Positions 12,001 through 18,775 of a stretch of 64,000 bases of DNA are shown here, piece by piece. The position numbers and the translations under genes are program-made. Where the stretch lies: contig NC_088318.1 in NCBI RefSeq assembly GCF_910592395.1, positions 3,720,001-3,784,000 of the forward strand, given 5' to 3'. Under the pieces are notes generated by a model that saw only the letters and a program-made list of their open reading frames with translations, searched no databases and was not told the origin of the DNA. Every line of letters starts with the position of its first letter. Within the stretch, counting starts at the first letter, position 1. Origin of the DNA: Lineus longissimus (Eukaryota; Nemertea; Pilidiophora; Heteronemertea; Lineidae).

Positions 12001-12823
12001 ACGGCACTAAATTTACCAATTGTTAGTAGAGAGAGCACTCTCCGTTGCATTAAAACCTGGCTGTTCGATAAGAGAAGGCCAAAAGAGAGACACCCCTACC
12101 AACACCACCAACCTCATTGGCTTTGTAGACAAAACAAAGTGTAATATTTTTTCAAATATCTATCCAAGCCATGGACTCAAATGTTGCATGAATATCTATC
12201 ATAAGATATAAAACTTGCATTTATATTGACCAAAACTTCAGCCCCTAAGGAGATCAGTGGTCAAAGCACCAAGCCATATACTGCTTTTTGCCATCCAGGA
12301 GTATAAATTGGTACCAGGCCTGCCTGGGAAGTTAACGTGCGATTACTACCGACATCCTTTCCTGGGGGGGGGGGGGGGGGGGGGTGATTCAGGAACTCGG
12401 GCAATAGCCTAGCACAGTTAAATACAGTAGACAAGAACCTCCTCAATAAGGACACCCTTGGGACTGTCATATGCTGTCCTGAATAGAGAGGTGTCCTTGA
12501 TCCCAAATTAGTTGTTTCCATTCAATTTGACCTCTCTAATCCGGAAACCTCCGTTAGTGTCCATAATAGAGTGTCTTCAATAGACTGATATACACTAAGG
12601 GAGGTTCCACTGTATAATTTACAATGTATATCTTTGTTTTTTAGCGTCGACCAAGAAGGAAAACGAGGAATTAATCAAGCAAAGGAACATAGTCGGCGTC
12701 TTCGTAGACATTGCCGCTGACATGTATAGCGAATCAACAGTGAAGGAGGACAGACAAAACCAAGGAGTCGTTGATTTACCGCCTGGTTCTTTCAAAGTTC
12801 TTGATCATCACGACGAACTTTGA
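2..12823 (+). CDS. ER thioredoxin/ERp29-domain protein (PDI family), 5' part outside the window
   Basis: Predicted ER-lumen folding factor. Exons read by splice sites and phase: 2-79, 585-634, 10188-10251, 10436-10528, 10746-10817, 11414-11469, 11881-11987, 12645-12823. Together they encode the last 232 residues. Residues about 1-80 are a thioredoxin fold: VYAPGCTDGC stands where PDIs have FYAPWCGHC, and NPTFFWFP carries the cis-proline. YGGGFDANEIVEFIN follows. The helical ERp29/PDI-D domain comes next (AGRTPELDNL, then YSKVYIDILERIQEGED and EELIKQRNIVGVF). The protein ends in HDEL, an ER-retrieval signal. This order matches PDI-D proteins such as fungal TigA and plant PDIL2, so a catalytic thioredoxin domain may lie left of the window; windbeutel/ERp29 is the alternative. 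The CX3C site is atypical. The 9.55-kb intron 635-10187 hosts three ORFs. A likely poly(A) signal AATAAA is at 13348-13353. The domain call is strong; the exact family member is unsettled. Confidence 0.8.
454..479. repeat. poly-C tract (26 bp) in the first visible intron
   Basis: An uninterrupted run of C inside the intron 80-584. Similar G or C runs occur at 762-776, 12364-12384, 16189-16204, 17315-17330 and 43584-43603. The rest of the intron holds nothing recognisable. Confidence 0.9.
635..1996. other. Intron DNA downstream of the first nested ORF
   Basis: No exon or conserved coding stretch was found here. Two G-rich runs are present (762-776 and about 825-832). On the minus strand an AATAAA (plus-strand TTTATT, 1058-1063) could end a long 3' UTR of the ORF at 1997-2803, but this is a guess. 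The short ORFs here have no supporting features. Confidence 0.5.
1997..2803 (-). CDS. Nested single-exon ORF: acidic Ser-rich, Cys-rich protein (268 aa)
   Basis: Not recognised. It is a single open frame of 268 codons; an in-frame TGA lies just upstream of the ATG at 2803, so the start is well placed. Residues 1-90 are acidic and Ser/Asp/Glu-rich (MAPWTDTDSESDSDSG). The middle is rich in cysteine pairs (RRCDCCDQ, HGSCCASSNCCPQ). Residues about 195-268 are Gly/Arg/His-rich (GRRSGPGRG, SFGGGRGG). There is no signal peptide or membrane segment. It lies wholly inside the large intron of the ER thioredoxin gene, on the opposite strand. Composition suggests a disordered, possibly nucleic-acid-binding protein, but no function can be assigned. 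An alternating acidic/GR-rich layout and a defined start favour a real gene over a chance ORF. Confidence 0.55.
   Translation of the reverse strand: MAPWTDTDSESDSDSGVSDVEEERSSPVGAEIEPMETDQIAHVQEEQTTENCDESESGEHSEEKKDNPDHDSDQNNESSDNVPVSDVSAGVKCDSEIQNGRRCDCCDQAETGPASLPTEREQNKPGNFGVGANSVPGDCDDEMDCSGYEHCCNSNPGYGPQWPTIQIMIAPSPFYRNHGSCCASSNCCPQGRGHQHHQSPSPGKKPSQHRGHHAPDRGRRSGPGRGCYTGQSGFGQGHASGHAMPISIQFGGTTSFGGGRGGILMHFS
2804..3544. other. Spacer between nested minus-strand ORFs
   Basis: AT-rich intron DNA with no exon seen. A minus-strand AATAAA (plus-strand TTTATT, 3310-3315) lies about 230 bp past the stop of the 3545-4486 ORF and is a plausible poly(A) signal for it. This region must also hold any promoter of the 1997-2803 ORF. 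Confidence 0.4.
3545..4486 (-). CDS. Nested single-exon ORF: Ser-Pro/Tyr-rich protein with Pol II CTD-like repeats (313 aa)
   Basis: Not recognised as a known family. From the first ATG (4486) it encodes 313 residues. The frame is open back to 4534 without another ATG, and an in-frame TGA lies just beyond. Residues about 60-200 are degenerate repeats of the form SP-x-YE or P-x-YEP (SPNYE, PSPYYEP, TGPDYE, GPEYEP, SSFYEP, SPNYED). The C-terminus is Ser/Pro/Tyr-rich (SPSSPRSAYS, TPVYSPTSPHYD) and contains YSPTSPH, one residue off the RNA polymerase II CTD heptad YSPTSPS. The protein is proline-rich with no folded domain, signal peptide or membrane segment. It sits inside the ER-gene intron on the opposite strand. 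A disordered scaffold or phosphorylation substrate is a guess from composition only. Confidence 0.55.
   Translation of the reverse strand: MNAAVMSLREQVGLPLTTKIRSPLTVQLRPDTRSFNVPLISNAGWTLGGTPSPPTPSWPWNWPANSHYAESDSDFRQESPSRTPTYELTSPVCEPTNPANHESQNHLLSPLYGAASPNYEQRPPYGPTPSPCYQPSPYYEPTGPDYEFGEGPEYEPTPGSIASYQPSSFYEPVCPDNEPSDGKQNAVSPNYEDNPQNEPEVEYELSPLHGLERQFADDDSGQTFAWHEFDFPMCLHVAADPGHSMPIYRDDSLSPSSPRSAYSVQSPASLSPVTSLSSQASYSSQATPVYSPTSPHYDTWDHPFAVPERDPEE
4535..5625. other. Spacer between divergent nested ORFs
   Basis: This 1.1-kb stretch separates the minus-strand ORF at 3545-4486 from the plus-strand ORF at 5626 and must hold both upstream regions if they are genes. It contains a short palindromic element (4802-4886). 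No other coding signal was seen. Confidence 0.4.
4802..4886. repeat. Short palindromic MITE-like element, copy 1
   Basis: An 85-bp unit with imperfect inverted ends (GCATCCTGACATA at the left, TATCTCAGGATGTGC at the right) and the internal string TTTCAATATACTCCGCCT. The same unit recurs at 62103-62184, so it is a dispersed family. Confidence 0.6.
5626..7581 (+). CDS. Nested single-exon ORF: large disordered protein with 20-residue repeats and a CxCxxC motif (651 aa)
   Basis: Not recognised. It has 651 uninterrupted codons; in-frame TAA and TAG at 5584-5589 fix the ATG at 5626. The N-terminus is acidic (MEDSQNDEYFDEETGE). Residues about 125-222 are five tandem copies of a 20-residue unit, SPSDDSSPCGGPVKPKVPFA with variations, encoded by a 60-bp DNA repeat (about 5998-6290). 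A Ser/Thr/Glu-rich stretch follows. Residues 510-548 hold CTCPQCGHEM and, about 30 residues on, CSCDH, a possible zinc-binding cluster. The C-terminus is Pro/Trp-rich (PPFPPPPWMRPPWYSPW). There is no signal peptide or membrane helix. It lies in the same intron as the two minus-strand ORFs and in the same orientation as the host gene. A frame of this length is very unlikely by chance, so a real gene is probable; function unknown. Confidence 0.7.
   Translation: MEDSQNDEYFDEETGEVMSPRENNMAASDSADETITNQNSVDKNGNSTRNSSLKSTKGVSDGAEKSLDDNVNNVDQENTVFNANFGSDADAEADGQSRSSVPCKRMTPVESGGARHFRVTKLSLSDNSSPCGGPVKSRVPFASPSDDSSTCGGPVKPKVPFASPSDDSSPCWGPKKPKVPFSSPSDDSSPCRGPVKPKVPFSSYSDESSLFGAHVKPRVAFSANLCEKDNDSATLVDSSTSTGTCTSSEGARSLPAMDVDHCEQTTRAPNVIHVSDSDYSEDVLIQYGVDPYKWMYPKDLARPEKSQSPVPSHNDSDLTDSEILTQFCSGPNKGLTGAQSKPRRTRLSDAPETQTGLHLVTSGQSVACPGQARKVIITETHERFRVPPKLKTSEESCTGNIAGKGPLPAGRRAGMIRAESGESEASGRRAGMIRTESGESETGESKNRKTTEDGESKNDTTSGAEGGTECWNWSDCDLDKQYSEYIKNMGTSTDQFVQTDDASGEDNIKCTCPQCGHEMKLYVEAQDEISLQGAEETQDKEEVCSCDHSDKGPDWHAVFMYKMFKMHSFMMRRGGSSHNANQGAQRPPFPPPPWMRPPWYSPWRAGTPGRPGACQGPWQRFCAPWANSPGSRDNGQHGTGKPHDVPGTGAC
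7582..8280. other. Sequence downstream of the nested 651-codon ORF
   Basis: Probable 3' UTR and intron DNA. No clear AATAAA was seen close to the stop codon. No exon of the host gene was recognised here. Confidence 0.4.
8281..8630. repeat. Diverged left flank of the 45-bp minisatellite
   Basis: Contains longer, degenerate relatives of the adjacent array, with units of about 50-60 bp built on GACATTGTCCCAGCGCTACT and TTGGAGCTTCTGT. It looks like older, decayed array sequence. A similar decayed flank follows the core array up to about 9800. Confidence 0.6.
8631..9580. repeat. 45-bp minisatellite, about 21 copies
   Basis: Tandem unit of 45 bp around CTTGGAGCTTCTTCTGG and TTGGGACATTCAC, with only scattered substitutions (GTTGGCT versus GTTGACT, CACCACT versus CACTACT). 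Because 45 is a multiple of 3 and the unit lacks stops in several frames, long artefactual ORFs appear on both strands. It lies in the large intron of the ER thioredoxin gene, about 0.6 kb upstream of the exon at 10188. Confidence 0.95.
10836..11112. mobile_element. Pogo/Tigger-like MITE fragments
   Basis: Two adjoining pieces start with TACAGTGGAACCTCCCTTTG (10836) and TACAGTAGAACATCCCTAAG (about 10931). They match the family of inverted-end elements seen complete at 12423-12614 and 12931-13111. Ends of the CAGTRGAACCTC type resemble pogo-class termini. Located in an intron of the ER thioredoxin gene. Confidence 0.6.
11575..11804 (+). mobile_element. tRNA-derived SINE with target-site duplication
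   Basis: The element begins with a tRNA-like head carrying an A box (TGGCGCAGTGG, about 11583) and a B box (GAGTTCGGTTCC, about 11622). A body follows containing GGTTTCCTCCGGGTACTCCG and an AT-rich tail. A 10-bp direct repeat GTTGGAGGGC flanks it at 11565-11574 and 11805-11814, as expected for a retroposed SINE. A 5'-truncated relative lies at 23606-23743. Confidence 0.85.
12423..12614. mobile_element. Pogo/Tigger-like MITE, full copy
   Basis: About 190 bp with inverted ends (TACAGTAGACAAGAACCTCC at the left, AGGGAGGTTCCACTGTA at the right) and internal repeats of the GGACACC/GGTGTCC type. It lies in the last intron of the ER thioredoxin gene. Confidence 0.75.
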
Positions 12824-12930
12824 ATCGCGAGTTTTTTATCAAGACGAACTTTATAGGAAAGGCCCACAACGTTTCAGTCCATTTCACAAGAAAATGGCAA
12901 TGAACGAAATCGGTTTTGAAATAGTTTCAG

Positions 12931-13111
12931 TACAGTGGGACCTCCCTTAGCAGACACCTCTCTACTAAGGACAACCTCTCTAATAAGGACACTAGTTTTG
13001 GTCCCAACTTGGTTGTTTCCATTCAATTTGACCTCTCTAATCAGTCACCTCTCTATCAGGGACAGCACTTCTCAGCCCCGAGGGTGTCCTCAATAGAGAG
13101 ATTCTACTGTA
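12931..13111. mobile_element. Pogo/Tigger-like MITE in the 3' UTR of the ER thioredoxin gene
   Basis: About 180 bp with inverted ends TACAGTGGGACCTCCCTTAG and GAGAGATTCTACTGTA. It lies between the HDEL stop (12823) and the likely poly(A) signal (13348), so it should be part of the mature mRNA. Confidence 0.75.
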
Positions 13112-13347
13112 TTTCTCTTTAACTGATTTGTTCTTGGTGATGTATTGTCCACTTCCAGCGAAGTAAGTATTTTACTATTTTTAGATACTTCGGACTCCGA
13201 AATTTTAGAGGAATTAGAAAAACTGCTTTTCTTTTTTCCTGGACCACCAATATTTACGAACGACGTACCTCTTGAAGTGTCCTCCAAAAGGTCGCAGTGA
13301 TCTAGATCATTTGCACTGCCCTTTAGTACCATATGTAATTTCTTTCT

Positions 13348-13353
13348 AATAAA
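13348..13353 (+). terminator. Poly(A) signal AATAAA of the ER thioredoxin gene
   Basis: The first AATAAA after the HDEL stop codon, 525 bp downstream. The convergent GGCT gene has its own AATAAA on the other strand at 13385-13390, so the two transcripts end within tens of bases of each other. Confidence 0.5.
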
Positions 13354-13384
13354 TCTTAAACCAAAACAATTCTTATTAAATCAT

Positions 13385-13390
13385 TTTATT
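13385..13390 (-). terminator. Poly(A) signal of GGCT (minus strand)
   Basis: Plus-strand TTTATT reads AATAAA on the minus strand, 591 bp past the GGCT stop at 13981. The interval 13391-13980 is therefore the probable GGCT 3' UTR; it is AT-rich with no other feature seen. Confidence 0.45.
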
Positions 13391-13980
13391 ATCCCATCTA
13401 CATTACCTCCATTAAAACAATTCTTGTAAATATATTTCATATATTTCTTATCCGCAATTTATCACGACTATCACATGCAGAATTCCCCTTCATGAAATGG
13501 CACAGTAGTATGAGGTGCAAGCATTATGAAAAAGTGCGATGTTACAGGTGCAAACATGACTTCCCTGGCTTAGGACTAACAGATAACCTCTACCTGCTGT
13601 TACTCCCAAGAGTAAAGGGGAGGCTACAATGTGTAAGACTTTAACCCAGTAACCCAGTCACTGAAAGATGTCTCCACTATTTCACAGTACACTGGCACAA
13701 TTCACAATTGCACAGGGAATATTTTAATCAGTAACCAAACAATTTGCATATTATTATAGGCCACTAGGAAACCACAAACCACAAACCTAAATATTGCCTT
13801 TACTCCCTCTTTAAAAGTACAAAACAATATCCGCACTTTAGCAGTAGCGTTACATTACATAATACATGTATAGTTCATCATTAACTAACATCATTAACAA
13901 AATACAACAGTTACACTAAAATAAAATACTATACAACTGCCTGAGTATGCATTCATAATCGGTATAACACTACTAGATGA

Positions 13981-16114
13981 TCAAGATCCAGTTTGTCCCT
14001 TTACCACAAGATCATAAAGATCAATTGTTCCACAGAATCCATTATCCTTAATCGATTTCAACTTCTCGATGTAGTCCTTGGGCAAGGCACTTTCTGCTGC
14101 ACCACGTACGATGACGTCTTTGTAATGTGGAGATGGTTTATCCGGAGGTGGAGCATCGGGAGAATCCAACGGACCGTAAAGAGTCGTCAATTGATACGAG
14201 ATACATTTGACAGTTGACCCATCTTTGGCGGCCGTGACGTCCACTTCGATTGGGCGGTACCAGCCACTCAGGACCTCCTCTTGTCTGTAAAGGAAATTCA
14301 GGACATGACATTAAAGTAGGACTCTTGTTGGAGTGCATTAACACTGTGTACAAACAAGCATGCTATATCTCCCTCAAGAAGAGTCCACTGGTCACATTGT
14401 TACGAAAGGGTATTTCAATGCGAATCAATGGGCTATACCCGTCGGCATTGATATGTGCACTTGTCCACTCTATCCAACAAAGAATTGGGCCATTGGAATG
14501 TACTTCCTGTAAGTATAGCAGGCTCTGCTTATGACGCGCTTGTACACAGCAATTGACTCTTTTGCTATCGTTCACCTGCGGAATGGTTCACCACTCCAAA
14601 GCATGTCCCTGTGGCCTATTTGCCCATATCTTGCTTCATGAAATTACTGTTTGAGTTAAAACCATGAGGAGATGAAAGCACGCCTTCTTTATCTCCAAGG
14701 CAGTCTAGGGGAAGGCGGCAGCGAGCGGTGGCCCAACCTCCGACTACACAACTTTTGAATTTGTTTTTCAAACTTCAACACGTGGCTTTTATCATTATAG
14801 TGGCTCATGAGAATGCTCATCCTGATTTGGAGGAGGAGGAATATTCCCTGCCAAGAAATACTTGTAAAACTGAGCAAACACACAACAGATTGGAAACTAA
14901 GCCATCAACATGATAAGTGTGGCCTTTGCCTCAAGAGGTCAGCCTGGTGAATCACTCTAAATACATTCACACAAAGTGTGAGTTCACAAAGTTTGAGTGC
15001 ATTTTTGAGTGTGTTTGATTTATCCCTCAAACAATACAACCAGATGGTATTAGCAACCTGGTCTAACCCCATTGAAATTCCTGTCCATTAGGCCGAAGTT
15101 ACATAGACCTCATTCGTTCATTTACCACGAGTCACTTTCCGGGTTTTTCTTTCATTCCTCGGTGAATGCACGGCCACCGAGGAATGAAAGCAAAAGGGGA
15201 AAATGAGTCCTGGGAAATGAACGAATGAGGTCTATGTAACTTCGGCTTTAGAGTGTGTTTAATTTTCAATGGCGATCCAATATGGCGATTTGATACTTAC
15301 TCATCCAATGTTTGCCTATGTTTTTGATCGATCTTCCAAACTGCTCCCCACACATGGTCACCAGGGGTCTCTATAACAGTCGCCACTGCTCCTTCCCACC
15401 TTTTACTCGTCTTTCCAAAGCGAAGTTTATAATTCTGAAATTAATGAGAAATGAAAATTTCTAAACATTTGGCCACATCCATTCTGATTTTGTCAGTCAT
15501 TGTATTATAAATGTCTTCATCCTTCAGCCAAAACCCTGGTCATGAGAGTATAAGCCCTCTATATTGACCTTATGCTATAGATTCATGCACTTGATTTGGA
15601 ACAATGTTTACATGACGTAGTGTTGGCCGTCGTCACGTCACCATGCATTTTACATTACTGTAAGTTTAACGTGACGAGACGCGACGTTTTCGTAAACGTT
15701 GGTCCCAATCAAGTGCATGGATCTATAGTAATGCAGTTAAGGGGAGGAGCATGCAACTGACCCTCATATGCTAATAGTCTACTATCTTTCAATAGTTTAC
15801 TTCGTATAGAAAATCTGTAATGATATGATAACATGAATTGGAAACCTCAGTCTGTTTTCTGATATAACGCAAACAGCCCATTCATGCTCAGTGATCCTTA
15901 AGAGTTATTTGCACAGAGGGAGCTGAATGATCAAGATATCTGAAATTTCGAGTCAAAAGGAAAATACAACATCTATTTCGAACAATAAAAGTCTAACTCC
16001 TCTGCCTACCTCAAGTTTTGCAGGCGAGACAAACACCGCACTCGGACTGGCGAGATGTAATCTTTGTTTGAACAGGTTGCTTCCATATCCGAAGTAATAG
16101 AATGTTTTTGCCAT
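13981..16114 (-). CDS. GGCT: Gamma-glutamylcyclotransferase
   Basis: Cytosolic enzyme that converts gamma-glutamyl dipeptides to 5-oxoproline plus a free amino acid, in glutathione turnover. Three coding exons, read on the minus strand: 16114-16010, 15434-15301, 14284-13981; the protein is 180 aa, close to human GGCT (188). An in-frame TAA upstream fixes the ATG. The N-terminus has the family signature (FGYGSNL, residues 8-14). Exon 2 has GKTSKRWEGAVATV and TPGDHVWGAVWKID. LDEQEEVLSGWY spans the exon 2/3 joint and contains Glu82, aligned with the human catalytic Glu98. The C-terminus has AAESALPKDYIEKL, like the human AKENGLPLEYQEKL. Two palindromic MITEs lie in its introns. It is convergent with the ER thioredoxin gene and divergent from ANO10. 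Confidence 0.95.
15091..15250. mobile_element. Palindromic MITE in GGCT intron 2
   Basis: 160-bp near-perfect hairpin: the left arm GCCGAAGTTACATAGACCTC is repeated inverted at the right end (GAGGTCTATGTAACTTCGGC), and the arms pair further inward (CATTCGTTCATTT). No coding capacity. Confidence 0.85.
15575..15728. mobile_element. Palindromic MITE in GGCT intron 1
   Basis: About 155 bp with inverted arms: CTATAGATTCATGCACTTGA at the left and TCAAGTGCATGGATCTATAG at the right. The centre carries further complementary ACGTCAC/GTGACG strings. A different family from the hairpin at 15091-15250. Confidence 0.8.
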
Positions 16115-16447
16115 CTTGTACAATATTCCCGGCTTTTGAAGTGGTTAATCCAACCTGTCGGAAAAAGCGGCATAAGCATAAACGGTGTGGGGGGGGGGGG
16201 GGGGTCAGCTCATTAAGAACTGTGCAATTTCTATTTTAGTATTTTAGTCCCAAACAGTAACTTTGGATTTGGCAAAAGACCAAGTCGGTCGGAGCATTCT
16301 CCTGGGGGCAGGGAGGTTTGATTTTTAACAGTTCTCGGCTTTCAGGACTTTTGACTTGAGGATGTAGTTATCATCATGTCATGGACATCGTAGAGAAGTC
16401 GTAAGTTGCACTATCTATAGCAGGTGTGATAATCTGTGATAGTCAGA

Positions 16448-16675
16448 GTCTCTTGACAAAATAGAGAGCGCGGGAGTAACGTTTGGACGTCACGCAAAAA
16501 AGAGGCAGTCGAAGAGCATGAAGAGTTACAACCGTATTTTCATTTCTTAATACCCGGTACTCGCTTATCGGCGGGCGGTCGGATCGTCATATATATTTAC
16601 TGTTTCTCTGCGACTCCCTCTTTTTCGTGTGACGTCAAAGCATTACCCCCCAAGCTCGCCATTACGTCAAGAGAC
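16448..16675. mobile_element. Palindromic element with CRE-like arms
   Basis: Imperfect inverted repeat of about 228 bp: GTCTCTTGAC at the left, GTCAAGAGAC at the right, with GGACGTCACGCAAAAAAGAG paired against CTCTTTTTCGTGTGACGTC. Each arm carries a GACGTCA-type half of a CRE-like site. It lies between the GGCT and ANO10 starts. Confidence 0.65.
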
Positions 16676-18037
16676 ACTGATGTAAGAGATGCTCTCTGTT
16701 ACGTCATATTGACTGCCTATGACGTCATGTCTCCAAACCACGTCATTTGAGATTTCCGATCGGGGATTGTAGATTTTAGCCCAAAATACACCTAGATGCA
16801 AGCTATCACACCATTCGATCGCTATCTGCACAATTTACGATCGACGTTGTACACGCTGTGCATGTATAGCCTCACCATTAAACGATAAAGGAGAGAAAAA
16901 TTTCCGGAAATTTAAAAGGGCGATTAGATCGCGATTTGGAGGGTGTTCAAAAGTCATAACTGATTTGGAGATTCCCTACGACCTCGCTCCTAATCGGGAA
17001 TTCCTTCATTGAAGACGAGGTTTTGGAAAACTTGGGATCATCCTGAACTTTTCCTTTTTCTAAAAGTAGGTTTGTATCATAACTTAAATATGATTAATAT
17101 GCCTCCAAATCAGTGTAAATCATCTTTTGAGGTTCTTCTAACACATTTCCAACATCCTATCTCACTAGATTCACTCAAGGAGGAAATAATGGCCAAATAT
17201 CATGTTGGTAGTTGGCCATGAAAATCTAATTCCGGACAAAGATTTAGTACATGGATGTAGTGCTCCGCTTATGGTGTTGGTTTTCGGATGCAATTTGTCA
17301 TTGTCATCTTGTCACCCCCCCCCCCCCCCCGAAACTTTAGGCTTGTATCTTTACTCATGTATGTACTGCACATGTCTGATATTTACGTAATAATGGAATA
17401 GTTTGGGATGTAGTTTTTGTGAATTGCGTGGATTGTGCAGCCAGCGGAGATGCGTGATTTCTCTTGCTGACCGAGTGAGAATCATCAGTCCCCCCATTGA
17501 CATTCATTGTTGTGTAGAGATTCTATTTTAATCATGCATACTTTTGGTGTTTTCGATATTGACATCGATGAACTCTTACTTTTTTTAACTTTAGGCCCTG
17601 GTGTGTTCCGAGTGGACACTTAGCTGCTTGTCATCCTCTATAGTTCTCATGGACCACTACCCACCATCTGTTAGTGTATATTACATGATATCTGAATCGG
17701 CCAGGCCAGGTGGTCGTGCCCTGTCATAAGCCCATGCCAGTAGCGGGGTCTCCCCATAGTGCGGAAAATACGTAAATATAATTGACAAAGATTTTTTCCC
17801 AAAAACAATCGATCTAGGCCCGCAAAATGAATGTGCTTTTCTGGTGGTTCTACCGGTAATTAACTAAAAGATCTAAAAATTCAAGAAAAAAAGCCTGTCT
17901 CGGCCTTATGTCTATTGCTAACCACATTTACAGACCACATGTAACTGCATGCATTTATTGTAATTATGTGCCATTGTAGTGTATCAACTACCACCATGCA
18001 TGTGGCATTATATTGGCCTCATGCTTGAATAGTCCTT

Positions 18038-18238
18038 AAAGCTGACATGCATGCATAAAACTCCCAGGGGTTTGTCAGAAAACACAAATCCCTGATCATC
18101 AAATGACCAACTGCACTTGAAACATGATAGACATCTGTCTACTGGCTTCATTTGACTGCACAAACACAGGTTCATTGAAGAATAGGGTCACAGTGACGCT
18201 CTTGTTTGATGGGAAATTTATGCATGCATGTCAGCTTT
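18038..18238. mobile_element. 201-bp MITE with 22-bp inverted ends
   Basis: AAAGCTGACATGCATGCATA at the left and its complement TATGCATGCATGTCAGCTTT at the right. The interior is not palindromic. It lies upstream of the first coding exon of ANO10. Confidence 0.8.
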
Positions 18239-18775
18239 AATGCATGTCAACACTATGTGTCATGTCTGGGCGCTTAGGAAAAGCTTAAGGGATGCCAGGA
18301 ATCGAAACAATGTGGTACTAATCATGTATTGTAATGTGTATTAGCCTAATGCTTATTAAAGGACACTGAAAATTGCTTTTTAGTTTCATGTCACCACCTT
18401 CCATTTTTAGTGAATATTTAATTGATGTGACAATTGATTTTTAATTGATGTTTGTTTACTATCGAACAGGCAAGTTTAGTGTTACTGTATGTGAAGTAAA
18501 TGGCAAGCCCGAATTTTGCTCATGTGACATTCTTTACTTCTAAACTCCTGTCTCTCTAATGCCAAGCACTTGGCGAGAAGGCAGCCAATACTCTATTTTT
18601 ACCTGCAATGGCAAGGGCTACTGCATACTAACAGGGTAGATTCTGTATATATGGATTTTGTAACAAGAATTTTCTTAATTGATATTTTATGCTTCAACTC
18701 ACGCCATTCCCTTCAGAGAATATACACTCCACGATATCACTGTGCATCTTTTTCTTTCAGGATTGATCCATCAAC

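Larger units (their letters stand above)
16115..18775. promoter_or_regulatory. Divergent intergenic region between GGCT and ANO10
   Basis: The 2.66 kb between the two start codons must contain both promoters and any 5' non-coding exons. An acceptor at 18760 shows that ANO10 has at least one upstream untranslated exon, whose position is not resolved. The region holds two palindromic elements (16448-16675 and 18038-18238), G and C homopolymer runs, and several TGACGTCA/TTACGTCA strings near 16630-16740 that resemble CRE/ATF sites. No other coding exon was recognised. Confidence 0.5.

Noticed and set aside
13090-13332. Minus-strand ORF of 80 codons
   Set aside because: It overlaps a MITE and the 3' UTR of the ER thioredoxin gene; no splice signals or family match.
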